Below, piece after piece: positions 43,468-51,973 of a stretch of DNA of 64,000 nucleotides. The notes below the pieces were generated by a model. That model made no database searches. It worked only from the letters and a program-made list of their open reading frames with translations, and was not told the origin of the DNA. This DNA is from Candidatus Abyssobacteria bacterium SURF_5 (GTDB lineage: Bacteria > Abyssobacteria > SURF-5), in NCBI GenBank assembly GCA_003598085.1, contig QZKU01000144.1, forward strand, positions 1-64,000, read 5' to 3'. The stretch's first letter is position 1. Every line of letters starts with the position of its first letter. The position numbers were made by a program, and so were the translations under genes.

Positions 43468-44601
43468 GTGGAGGATCGACTCGAAGATTTGAAGTGCAAA
43501 ACCCGCGATTTTGTCGAGACGGAGATCGAGCCTTTCTCGGCTGAGATAGAGGAGACCGACGCAATCCCTCAGGCGCTTGCCCAAAAAATCGCCGCCTCAG
43601 GCTTGCACGGGATGGCGGTCCCGAAAGAATACGGCGGCATGGGCCTCAACGTCCTCGAGGCATGCGTGGTGATGGAGGAGCTTTCGCGCGTCAACCAGGC
43701 GGTCGTGCGCTTTATCGGCGGCTCGATCACCGGGCTGGCGCAATTCGGGTCGGAACACCTCAAAAACAAATATTTTCCCCGCATCGCGCGCGGCGAGGCC
43801 AGAGCCGATTTCGCGCTCAGCGAGCCCGAGGCCGGCAGCGATGCCGCCGCAATCAAGACACGGGCCGAACGGAGAGGAGATTTATATTACCTGAACGGCG
43901 TCAAACATATGATCTCCAACGGCAGCGTGAACAATCTGCATCTGGTTTTTGCGGTTACAGACCCGCAGAAAGGCGCGCGCGGCGGCATCAGCGCCTTCGT
44001 CGTGGAAAGAACGTTCCCCGGATTCTCGGTGGCCGCGGTCCAGCCGAAAATGGGGTTACGAGGAATGCCGATAGCACGCCTTCATTTCGACGAGTGCCAG
44101 GTGCCGCAAGAAAACCTCGTCGGCGAGGAGGGGCAGGGGTTTCTTGTCGCGATGGGCGGTCTCGACGCCGGACGGCTCCAATTCATCGGGGCGGTCGCCG
44201 TCGGCGCCTCACAGAAACTGCTCGAGCTTTCAATCGAGCGCGCTCGCTCGCGCCAACAGTTCGGCAAACCGATCGGCGAATTTCAGGCGATTCAGTGGAT
44301 GTTAGCGGACATGGCGACCGAAGTCCACGCCGCCCGCCTGATGGTGCACGATGCCGCCCGGAGGCTTGACCGCGGCGAGACGATCACGCTGCAGTCGTCG
44401 ATGGTGAAAGTGTTTGCTTCGGAAACGGCCTGGCGGGTGGCCGATAAGGCCCTTCAGATTCACGGGGCGGAAGGCCTGCTGAAAGGCTCGCCCATCGAGC
44501 GGTTCTATCGCGACGCGCGGCTCGGCCGCATCTGGGACGGCACGTGCGAAATCCAGCGCCACATCATCTCGCGCACGCTGCTGAGAAATTCAGGGACATG
44601 A
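43468..44601 (+). CDS. Acyl-CoA dehydrogenase
   Basis: The product is 377 residues from a GTG with an AGGGAGAG site. Signatures are FALSEPEAGSDAAAIKT and YYLNGVKHMISNG in the beta domain, and RQQFGKPIGEFQAIQWMLADM in the C-terminal helical domain. The C-terminal box reads RIWDGTCEIQRHIISR. In short- and medium-chain enzymes the catalytic base is the Glu of a YEGT motif here; this protein has Asp (WDGT). It introduces a double bond into acyl-CoA using FAD and electron-transfer flavoprotein. The Asp may shift substrate or regiochemistry. Confidence 0.92.
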   Translation: MEDRLEDLKCKTRDFVETEIEPFSAEIEETDAIPQALAQKIAASGLHGMAVPKEYGGMGLNVLEACVVMEELSRVNQAVVRFIGGSITGLAQFGSEHLKNKYFPRIARGEARADFALSEPEAGSDAAAIKTRAERRGDLYYLNGVKHMISNGSVNNLHLVFAVTDPQKGARGGISAFVVERTFPGFSVAAVQPKMGLRGMPIARLHFDECQVPQENLVGEEGQGFLVAMGGLDAGRLQFIGAVAVGASQKLLELSIERARSRQQFGKPIGEFQAIQWMLADMATEVHAARLMVHDAARRLDRGETITLQSSMVKVFASETAWRVADKALQIHGAEGLLKGSPIERFYRDARLGRIWDGTCEIQRHIISRTLLRNSGT

Positions 44602-44617
44602 TTTCCGTTTCTCTCGC

Positions 44618-44968
44618 TCATCCCTTGATGATGTGCTCGGTCGCCAGAAAGATGCAGGAGCGATCGAAGTCGATGAAGTTGGCCTCGTCGCGGACTGCCG
44701 CAAGCGCGCCCTCCGTACCCCCGAGCTTGAGCAGATCCTCCTCTTCGAACCAGAGTTCGGCCACGCCGTCATACGGCTCGTTTCTCCCGGCTGGATGCCC
44801 CGCAGCCAGCATTTGCTGCAGTTCTCCCCCGATCGCGTGCACCTGAATGTAGCGCTTGACGCCCGGAATGTTCTTTCCGAAGCGGGCATGCGTCTCCAGC
44901 CAATATTTCCGGAATTCTTCGATGGATAATTCGGGCCTGCGGCGAATGCAATAGACTATCTTAATCAT
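44618..44968 (-). CDS. EthD-type dimeric alpha-beta barrel protein
   Basis: The product is 116 residues from the ATG at 44968 behind GGGAGG. It opens MIKIVYCIRRRPELSIEEFR and continues YWLETHARFGKNIPGVKRY, the EthD-domain pattern with the conserved histidine, and has ELWFEEEDLLKL near residue 75. Small EthD proteins act as auxiliary or detoxifying proteins beside oxidative pathways. It faces the acyl-CoA dehydrogenase gene tail to tail. Confidence 0.82.
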   Translation of the reverse strand: MIKIVYCIRRRPELSIEEFRKYWLETHARFGKNIPGVKRYIQVHAIGGELQQMLAAGHPAGRNEPYDGVAELWFEEEDLLKLGGTEGALAAVRDEANFIDFDRSCIFLATEHIIKG

Positions 44969-45058
44969 GGTTCCCTCCCGCCTCAAATCTCAGACTTCGG
45001 CGATATACTACAAGCGATTACTAACGGAATCCTGTCTCGTGAATGACTCTTGCCGTCA

Positions 45059-45832
45059 TCACCCGAGGCTGGTTCGGCTTTCGTATCCTTTCAGCACGAG
45101 GCCGGCAGTATCTACGCGCGGGTCGAGCACCATCGACAATGACTTCTGCGGGCAGATGGAAATGCACCGGCCGCAGCCTTTGCACTCGTCGCTGATGAAT
45201 GTCCGGCCGGCTTTCGTCTTGATTGCCCCCGCAAGACACGCTTCAACGCAAAGCCCGCAGCCGTCGCATCGCTCGTCCACGATTACCGTTAGACCCGGCA
45301 GGCGGTGAATGTTTTCAAAAAAGCCGGGCGTTTTCCGCCGAACCCCGCGCCGCACATTACAGCAGCAATCGCAGCAGAAGCAGATGTTCATCATCTGCCG
45401 GAAGTCGAGCCCCCATATCCACGCATCGACTGCATCGTGGACGACCAGCGGAACCAATCCGATCTCGACAGCCCGCTCGGCATGTGCGATCGCGCGGTCA
45501 CCGGTTACGGGCCGGCCCAAATAAGATGGCAGATTGCTCACGGCGCCGCCAAGGAGCAGGCACCCAAAATCATGCGGAAACGAGCGGCAGTTCTCGCCGC
45601 GCCGGCAAATGCATTCATGCATGATTGCGACGGCGCTCGCGCGCTCGATGATCGGCCGCAGCACGAGCAACGGCAGAACCGCATTCTCGCCGCCGCTTAC
45701 GACCTGATTGACCGGAATGATATGGCCGGACGTGGTCTTCTCGGATGATTTTGTTCCGAGCCCGGGCAGCTTCACATGCCCGAGCTTCCACAGCTTCATG
45801 ATCAGGTTATAACTGAATCTTGATCTTACCAT
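45059..45832 (-). CDS. 4Fe-4S ferredoxin-type protein with extra cysteine clusters
   Basis: The product is about 257 residues using the ATG at 45832; the start is uncertain because no strong site is seen and an ATG at 45799 is possible. It has three cysteine groups: HECICRRGENC with a following cysteine in the middle, NICFCCDCCCNV near residue 170, and two classical [4Fe-4S] motifs, CDGCGLCVEAC and CKGCGRCISIC, near the C-terminus. The protein should carry at least two, perhaps three, iron-sulfur clusters. It lies directly after an acyl-CoA ligase gene (37 bases) and may pass electrons in acyl-CoA redox steps. Confidence 0.8.
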   Translation of the reverse strand: MVRSRFSYNLIMKLWKLGHVKLPGLGTKSSEKTTSGHIIPVNQVVSGGENAVLPLLVLRPIIERASAVAIMHECICRRGENCRSFPHDFGCLLLGGAVSNLPSYLGRPVTGDRAIAHAERAVEIGLVPLVVHDAVDAWIWGLDFRQMMNICFCCDCCCNVRRGVRRKTPGFFENIHRLPGLTVIVDERCDGCGLCVEACLAGAIKTKAGRTFISDECKGCGRCISICPQKSLSMVLDPRVDTAGLVLKGYESRTSLG

Positions 45833-45869
45833 CCGAAAGTCCGGCGACGCAACGCCATTTTTCCCAGCA

Positions 45870-47603
45870 TTATGTCCCCTTATATGATTTCTTTGCTGAC
45901 GCGAGGAATTCGGAGAGACGATTCTTGATGGTCCGCTTGTCGAATTTACCGACGCTGGTCTTCGGAATATTGTCGGTGATAAGAATATAATCGGGCAGCA
46001 TCCACTTGGTGATTTTACCCTTCTCGACCCCCTCGACCTCAAGAAAAGCGATGATATCCCGCTCGGTCTTTTGCGCGCCGGGAACAAGCTTGATGATGGC
46101 CATCGGACGCTCGCCCCAGACCGGATCGGGAACCCCCACATATACCGCTTCGAGCACGAAATCGGCGGTGGCGGTCAGGTTCTCAAGCAGCACGGTCGGC
46201 ACCATCTCCGCGCCGCTGCGGATCATGTCGGACAGCCTGTCGGCGATGGTGATGTATCCATCGGGGTCCACCTTGGCGACGTCGCCGGTATGAAACCAGC
46301 CTCCGCGCCAGACGTCGGCCGTTTTCTGCGGATCCTTGTAATACTGTTCCATCACCCACGGCCCCCGCATCACGATCTCGCCGATCGTTTCATTATCGTG
46401 CGGAACAGGCGCTCCTTTTTCATTAACCACCTCTACCTCAAGACCGGGAAGCGCCACTCCCGTCTTTACCCTGATCTGATCGAGTTCCTCGCTCGAGAGG
46501 TTCGCATGTATTTTCTTGACAAACGCGGTGATCGTCGTAGGCGCTGTCTCCGTCATGCCGTAGCCGGAGGCCGCATTGAAACCCGGAATCGTTTTTTCCG
46601 CCTTCTTCTTCAATCCCAGCGGCAACGCCGCTCCGCCGACGCTCACGTTTTTCAGGCTGCTCAGATCGTACTTCGAGATTTCCGGGTACTCCACCAGCAT
46701 CGCCAGCATCGTCGGCACGACGCCGGTCGTTGTCACCTTCTCCGACTCGACCAGCTTGCAGAACCCGTCGACGGTAAATTTTCCCGGCAACACCATCTTA
46801 TGCGAGCCGAACGCGCACATGAACGGAGCGCCCCACCCATGGATATGAAACAGCGGCGTGTTCAGCATCGTTACGGCACACTCTCCGAGGTGCGTGCTCC
46901 TTGGGTCGGAGTTCCAACTGCGGCCAAGCATCGTGTGCAGCGACTGGAGATACAACTGCCGGTGCGTAAACAGCACACCCTTCGGCAAGCCCGTCGTGGC
47001 GGTCGTATAGCAGAGCGTGGCGAAAGTATCCTCATGGAGATACGGCCAATCGAAAGCTTCCGGCTGGGCTGCAATCATTTCCTCATACTCATACAGCGGC
47101 TCGATTTTGGTTGAAGGCTTTCCCGTTTTGTCCGACATATAAACGAACGCGCGCACGACGTCCTTGATGCGGTCGTAGATGCGTTCAAGCGGCGACAGCA
47201 TGAAATCGTCGAAAAAAATGATCTGGTCTTCGGAATGCCTGATGGTGTGAATGATGTGTTCGAGCGAAAGGCGGATATTGATCGGGTGAAGCACAGCGCC
47301 GGTGCATGGCACGGCATAATATAATTCGAGGTGGCGGTGATGGTTGAAGGCCATCGTGGCGACGCGCTGGCCCGGACGTCCCGGCTCTCCTCCCTCAATT
47401 CGCAAAATGTTCCGCAGGGCATGAGCCAGTTTGCAGGTGCGCTCGTACCATTCTCTCCAGGTGAAACGGAAAATTTGGCCCGTATCGGCATTGCGGTAGA
47501 CCACGCCGACTTCATCCGGATACATGCGGACCGGCCTCTTCATGAATGTCGTCAGCAGCAGCGGATAATTCTTGCTGAATTCCGGATACGTGCGCATTTC
47601 CAA
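45870..47603 (-). CDS. AMP-forming long/medium-chain acyl-CoA synthetase
   Basis: The product is 577 residues from a TTG at 47603 preceded by GGGGAGGG; an ATG two codons later is the alternative. ANL landmarks are the phosphate loop CYTTATTGLPKGVLF, GYGMTETAP, the hinge region GWFHTGDVAKVDPDGYI, and KTSVGKFDKRTIKN with the catalytic lysine. The sequence is closest in style to AlkK/medium-chain ligases. It forms acyl-CoA for the neighbouring oxidation enzymes and is followed by the ferredoxin-type gene. Confidence 0.9.
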   Translation of the reverse strand: MEMRTYPEFSKNYPLLLTTFMKRPVRMYPDEVGVVYRNADTGQIFRFTWREWYERTCKLAHALRNILRIEGGEPGRPGQRVATMAFNHHRHLELYYAVPCTGAVLHPINIRLSLEHIIHTIRHSEDQIIFFDDFMLSPLERIYDRIKDVVRAFVYMSDKTGKPSTKIEPLYEYEEMIAAQPEAFDWPYLHEDTFATLCYTTATTGLPKGVLFTHRQLYLQSLHTMLGRSWNSDPRSTHLGECAVTMLNTPLFHIHGWGAPFMCAFGSHKMVLPGKFTVDGFCKLVESEKVTTTGVVPTMLAMLVEYPEISKYDLSSLKNVSVGGAALPLGLKKKAEKTIPGFNAASGYGMTETAPTTITAFVKKIHANLSSEELDQIRVKTGVALPGLEVEVVNEKGAPVPHDNETIGEIVMRGPWVMEQYYKDPQKTADVWRGGWFHTGDVAKVDPDGYITIADRLSDMIRSGAEMVPTVLLENLTATADFVLEAVYVGVPDPVWGERPMAIIKLVPGAQKTERDIIAFLEVEGVEKGKITKWMLPDYILITDNIPKTSVGKFDKRTIKNRLSEFLASAKKSYKGT

Positions 47604-47733
47604 GTCTGGCCCTCCCCTTTCGCTCTTGAAGCCCGAAAAAGTCCCTCATGCGGCATGAGTATATCGCATCCGAGCCGGCGGTATCAATAAGGATTTTGCA
47701 GGCATTCCAGGTTCGCGCTAAGCCACTTCTTCC

Positions 47734-48852
47734 TCATTGATCACGTTCGCCCGAGACCTGATATCTCCTCATGAATCCTCTATCCAGCCGTTCTTTCAGG
47801 AGAAAGGGCAGCCTGCCGTTGATCGCATAATTTTTTCTCCACAAAAGTCCCTTGCCGTCGCCGAGATTGAAAATCAACAGGTAATTATGTTGCGGCCGGA
47901 AAGCCAAAAGCTCGCGTCCTTCGAGTGCGGCCAGCAGGTTGCGGCACAGGACAGGCGCCTCGCGGACCGCATATACGCCGACCTTATCAAGCGGGCGCGG
48001 TTGAAAGTAGATGCAGTCACCGGCCCCAAACATGTTCGAGTACCGCGTGCTCTGAAGAAACCGGTTGACCATCAAGCCGCCGTCCGGCCCGGTCTCGAGT
48101 CCCGATTGCCGGAACAAGTCGGATGGTTTTATTCCTATGGCCAAAAATACGACGTCGTGCTTCATTACTTCCCCTGTGTCCAGATGCGCCTCTTCCCGCT
48201 CGAGTCGCCGGACCAGCGGCCCCTCGCGCAGCTCGATGCCGCGCTCGGCCAAGATGCGCCTCGCGAGGCGGCGCCCCCTTGGAGGTATGCGCGGCAGAAG
48301 CATTTCGCCCGCTGCCAATACGATCTGAGCGGAGCGGCGCTCCACTCGGAAAAGCATCGCAAGATTGCATGCAATCTCAAAGCCGGCAGGTCCGCCACCC
48401 GCGACCAGGATTCGGGGTTCTTTCTGAGGCAACTCCAGCAACCGGCGCCGAGCCTGAAAAAGGTTCTCTACCGGCTTCACGGAAAAAACATTCGGATGGG
48501 GCTCAGCAAGCGTTGTCTGAGGCACAAAGCTTCCGACATTGAAGGAAACAACATCATATTCTACTCGAGAGCCCGATGCGCAAATGATCAGATTCCGGTT
48601 AGCATCAATCTGAACGACCGAATCAATGAGGACCGCTATCTTCCGATCCTCGGCCATCTTCTTTACGTGAAAACGCACCTCAGGCGGCGAGTATCTTCCG
48701 GAGAGCATCCCCGGTCCCATGCCGGAATAATAGAAATAGGGCGCGGGAGTTATGAGCGTTACGCGGTGGCCCCTCGCGGCAAATTCGGCCCCGGCCTTGA
48801 GCACTGCCAGATGCGCATGACCGGCGCCGACCAGAACGAGATGTCTTGCCAT
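47734..48852 (-). CDS. FAD-dependent pyridine nucleotide-disulfide oxidoreductase (NDH-2/SelD-N-terminal-like)
   Basis: The product is 372 residues. It has the FAD motif HLVLVGAGHAHLAVLKAG, then YYSGMGPGMLSGRY, a second dinucleotide motif ILVAGGGPAGFEIA near residue 150, and NMFGAGDCIYF near 265. No redox-active CxxxxC is present. The N-terminal pattern (GxGHAH, YSGMxPG) matches the oxidoreductase family also found fused in front of selenophosphate synthetase (SelD) in some bacteria, and is related to NDH-2 and sulfide:quinone reductases. Here it stands alone. Electron donor and acceptor are unknown. Confidence 0.82.
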   Translation of the reverse strand: MARHLVLVGAGHAHLAVLKAGAEFAARGHRVTLITPAPYFYYSGMGPGMLSGRYSPPEVRFHVKKMAEDRKIAVLIDSVVQIDANRNLIICASGSRVEYDVVSFNVGSFVPQTTLAEPHPNVFSVKPVENLFQARRRLLELPQKEPRILVAGGGPAGFEIACNLAMLFRVERRSAQIVLAAGEMLLPRIPPRGRRLARRILAERGIELREGPLVRRLEREEAHLDTGEVMKHDVVFLAIGIKPSDLFRQSGLETGPDGGLMVNRFLQSTRYSNMFGAGDCIYFQPRPLDKVGVYAVREAPVLCRNLLAALEGRELLAFRPQHNYLLIFNLGDGKGLLWRKNYAINGRLPFLLKERLDRGFMRRYQVSGERDQ

Positions 48853-48886
48853 GGTGGAGGAAAGTCTGCTTGGAAGAATTGCGCGT

Positions 48887-49855
48887 CTAATGCGCGGCGG
48901 CCTGCTCTTGCCTGCTTAACGGTGCGACACCGAGCATGCCCGCTGCTTTCATCTTTCTGTAATAGCGACGCCCATGGAGATTTTGATAGAACCAGGCAAA
49001 GCGGATTTGCAGCGGCAGATCCGGAATCCAGAAGCGATCGGGGATTTCCTCGGTCGCTGACACTTTGCCCGGCTGGATCTCGGCAGTGATTACCCCTTCG
49101 CCCTCCTCGCGAGTGCGGCGAGCCAGAACATTGCCGGTCGCATCCACTATCTGGGTCTCTCCGAGGTACATCGAATCATATTTCAGTGGAAGATATGGAG
49201 TATCCCCCACAAAATCGCCCGCGTGTGAGGCGTGAACAACCGGCGCGCCGACCATCCGGGCCATGCGTTGCGGGGTCTCGAAGAGGATGCGCCGGTTCTT
49301 CAGCGTGAGCGACTCGGGGAGCTTCTGGCCGCGCGGGAAATCCCACCAGCACGTGCCGCCGATTATCATTTCCACCTTTCCCTTCAGCCGCCGCGCCGTT
49401 TGCGTGCGCACATACTCCCAGCACAGCGCCGCGCCGACTTTCCCGATGGGCGTGTCAAGGACGCCGTCATCATTGCCGCCGATGTAGTAGCAGTTCTCCC
49501 ACATGGTCGGCATATCCTTGTCATGCGTCACGTATGAGCCGTCGGGGAACACAAGCACGAAGGTGTTGTAGTTGTCATCTCCGCGCCTGCAGATGAACGA
49601 GCCGCCGACATATGCGTGATGCCTCTGCGCCGCTTTTTTCATAAGCGCATGGGCGGGGCCTTCCAGTGGCAGCGCCGCGTTTAACAAACTCGGATGAAAA
49701 CCCACGGCCGACGTGAAAAACTCAGGTAAAATCGCCCATTGCGCGCCCTTCTCAAGGGCTTCCTCCAATAAGCGTTCGGCTTTCCGCAGGTTCGCCGGCA
49801 CGTCCCCGAATCTCGCGCACAACTGAATCGCGGCGACTCTTATTTTATCCGCCAT
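48887..49855 (-). CDS. Carbon-nitrogen hydrolase (nitrilase superfamily)
   Basis: The product is about 322 residues from the ATG at 49855 (a GTG one codon earlier is possible) behind GGAGGAG. The catalytic triad is visible: Glu in WAILPEFFTS, Lys in THDKDMPTMW and Cys in VGAALCWEYVR. Members hydrolyse amides, carbamoyl compounds or nitriles. It follows the methyltransferase gene of the glycan operon by about 100 bases and may or may not belong to it. Confidence 0.88.
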   Translation of the reverse strand: MADKIRVAAIQLCARFGDVPANLRKAERLLEEALEKGAQWAILPEFFTSAVGFHPSLLNAALPLEGPAHALMKKAAQRHHAYVGGSFICRRGDDNYNTFVLVFPDGSYVTHDKDMPTMWENCYYIGGNDDGVLDTPIGKVGAALCWEYVRTQTARRLKGKVEMIIGGTCWWDFPRGQKLPESLTLKNRRILFETPQRMARMVGAPVVHASHAGDFVGDTPYLPLKYDSMYLGETQIVDATGNVLARRTREEGEGVITAEIQPGKVSATEEIPDRFWIPDLPLQIRFAWFYQNLHGRRYYRKMKAAGMLGVAPLSRQEQAAAH

Positions 49856-49956
49856 CACGCAAGGTTCTCCTCCAACTGTGGTTACACCCATGTTTTCCAA
49901 AGCTTATACTTCGCCTGGTAAGAAAGTCAAGGTATGCAACTGATCTTCGAAAACGT

Positions 49957-50787
49957 TCAAGTCGAGGCTGATGGTTTGACGCCGAGGGCGGAACGCATTT
50001 CTTCTGCAATGAAATTCTCAGAGCGCGAAGGACCGCCCTTTCCCGGCCGGCAGATATAGGTTTCATGAGCGGGCCGATGAAGGATCTCGAGGCCGCAGGA
50101 ACGCAAAATCGCCTCCACCGCCGCCCTATTGGGCGCCCACCAGTTCGTGGGGTCGCCGTTAAGTTGAAACTCAATGAAAGCCATCTTCGGCCAGCCGGGC
50201 TGCAGCATCAGCTCTCGCTGATGAATGCCGATATCCGGCGGAGGCGTATAAACTTCTTCCTCCGGCATTGTCAGCGTCTGGAACACCAGCATCTTCTTTG
50301 TCTTCCGGGAAAGGATATCCAGCGCCAGCAGGGGGTAGCGGAGATGATAAAAAACGCCCATGAACCACACGACGTCGAAATCCTCTTTGAGCCGCGCTAT
50401 CTCGTAGACCTGCATGTATTCAAAAGAAACCTGCCTCTGAAGCTCGAATTTTTCAGCCGCCCACTGCGCCTGCCGGAGATAGTGATGGTCGATGTCAATC
50501 CCAAGCACTGTCGCACCACGCCGTGCGAGCTGAAACGAATAGAAGCCGGCGTTGCAGCCGACATCAAGTGCATGGCAGCCCGAGAGATCGTCTGGCAGGT
50601 ACGGCGCCAGCGGCTGCCACTTATAGGCAGGAAAATCACCCAGGGGATGCTGCGGAGCCGTCTGGATGCCGCCGGGCAGGTGAAGGTTATGGAACCACGG
50701 CCCGAGCGCGGCGATCTCATGCTCGATCGGGGTGCGCGGGTTCTGGTAATATGCTTCAAGCGTGGGCATCGTTCTTCTTATTTCCAA
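49957..50787 (-). CDS. SAM-dependent methyltransferase (Rta_06860/CmoB-like)
   Basis: The product is 276 residues. SAM-binding motif ALDVGCNAGFYSFQLARRG is near residue 85, followed by VLGIDIDHHYLRQAQWA and FDVVWFMGVFYHLRYPLLAL. The N-terminal WFHNLHLPGGIQTAP and the overall layout match a methyltransferase family (TIGR04290-type, Rta_06860) related to CmoB/DUF1698 proteins and usually found beside glycosyltransferases. Here it is the last gene of a glycosyltransferase run, so it probably methylates a sugar or lipid-linked intermediate. Confidence 0.82.
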   Translation of the reverse strand: MEIRRTMPTLEAYYQNPRTPIEHEIAALGPWFHNLHLPGGIQTAPQHPLGDFPAYKWQPLAPYLPDDLSGCHALDVGCNAGFYSFQLARRGATVLGIDIDHHYLRQAQWAAEKFELQRQVSFEYMQVYEIARLKEDFDVVWFMGVFYHLRYPLLALDILSRKTKKMLVFQTLTMPEEEVYTPPPDIGIHQRELMLQPGWPKMAFIEFQLNGDPTNWWAPNRAAVEAILRSCGLEILHRPAHETYICRPGKGGPSRSENFIAEEMRSALGVKPSAST

Positions 50788-50820
50788 TGAGGTGACGTTC
50801 GTTCATGAAAAAGATGCGCC

Positions 50821-51957
50821 TCAGGGCCTTCGATCAGCCTTTCCCGATACGGCGTGCCGCTTGCCCCTTTTTGTCGCCTTCCATTGGAGCGCTTCGCGCG
50901 CGCACTGCTCGAATTCCTCCGCACGATGCATCGCGGTGTGCTGCGTCAACACCCTCATGCGCGCCCGCTCGCCCACGAGGCGGCGCTCCTCGTCGGGCAG
51001 TTTCTTGAGGAAATTAAGAGTGTCTTCCGGCTTCTGACTGAGAAGGATTTCAACGCCCGGAATGAAGAAGCTCTCGAGGCCCTCCCAATAATCGCTGATG
51101 ATCGGTGTCGCGCATGCGGCGGCCTCGAACAGGCGCACGCTGGGCGAGTAGCCGGCCTTGACCATGTCGGCGCGCGTCACGTTCAAGGTGAACCGCTGCG
51201 CGTTGTAGAAGGAGCAATGCCGATCAGGCGGGAGGTGCTCGACGCGCTCCACGTTTTTCGGCCACCGGACCCCGGTCGGATACTGCGGGCCGGCCACAAT
51301 GAAACGGCCTTTGCGCCACCGGATCGCCGGCTGCAGCATCAAACGGCTGAGAACCGGCTGGCGGTCGGAGCTATACGTCCCCATGTAACCGAGATCGTAG
51401 GAGCAGTGACCGCAGCAGGGGTAATAGGCATCCGGGTCGACGGCGCAGTACAGCGCCCGCGCCATCGGCGAGCCATAGTCGCGTTCAAGCCTCGCAAGGA
51501 TCGGCCCTCCGGTGAACGAGAAATACAGGTCGTATTGCGGTATGAGGTCCGGAGCTAGATATTCAAAATCCGCATTCTGCAGCTTGGCCATGGTCAGCGG
51601 CGTGTCAATATCATAAAAGGCCGATACTTTTTTCACCGTTTCCGTTACCCACCTTCCCACTTCGACTCCGTCAGGGACAAACGAACCGACAACGACGATA
51701 TCCGCCAGGCGCACCTCCTCGGCAAAGCGCTCCTTGAGTTCCTCGATTCCGCTATACAGTTCCGTCCGGCCATGCGGAGGGACCGGCAGATCGCGGTTGG
51801 AGGCATACCACGGCATATCCCGCTCGAGAAAAAGGATCCTGTGTCCACGCTGGGATAACGCCTTGATCAAACTGCGGTAGGTCGTCGCATGGCCGTTGCC
51901 CCAGGAGGAAGTTATGGTAAGACCGATAAAGACGATATCCAGTTGCTGTCCTCGCAT
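50821..51957 (-). CDS. CgeB-like glycosyltransferase
   Basis: The product is about 378 residues from the ATG at 51957 behind GGAGG. A GT-B type fold is indicated: DIVFIGLTITSSWGNGHATT at the start, then YNAQRFTLNVTRADMVKAGY and PSVRLFEAAACATPIISDYW, the CgeB/DUF3880-type nucleotide-sugar-binding region. A basic tail follows. It is one of three related GT-B genes in tandem. Donor and acceptor are unknown. Confidence 0.83.
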   Translation of the reverse strand: MRGQQLDIVFIGLTITSSWGNGHATTYRSLIKALSQRGHRILFLERDMPWYASNRDLPVPPHGRTELYSGIEELKERFAEEVRLADIVVVGSFVPDGVEVGRWVTETVKKVSAFYDIDTPLTMAKLQNADFEYLAPDLIPQYDLYFSFTGGPILARLERDYGSPMARALYCAVDPDAYYPCCGHCSYDLGYMGTYSSDRQPVLSRLMLQPAIRWRKGRFIVAGPQYPTGVRWPKNVERVEHLPPDRHCSFYNAQRFTLNVTRADMVKAGYSPSVRLFEAAACATPIISDYWEGLESFFIPGVEILLSQKPEDTLNFLKKLPDEERRLVGERARMRVLTQHTAMHRAEEFEQCAREALQWKATKRGKRHAVSGKADRRP

Positions 51958-51973
51958 CAGGGATTCCTCCAGG

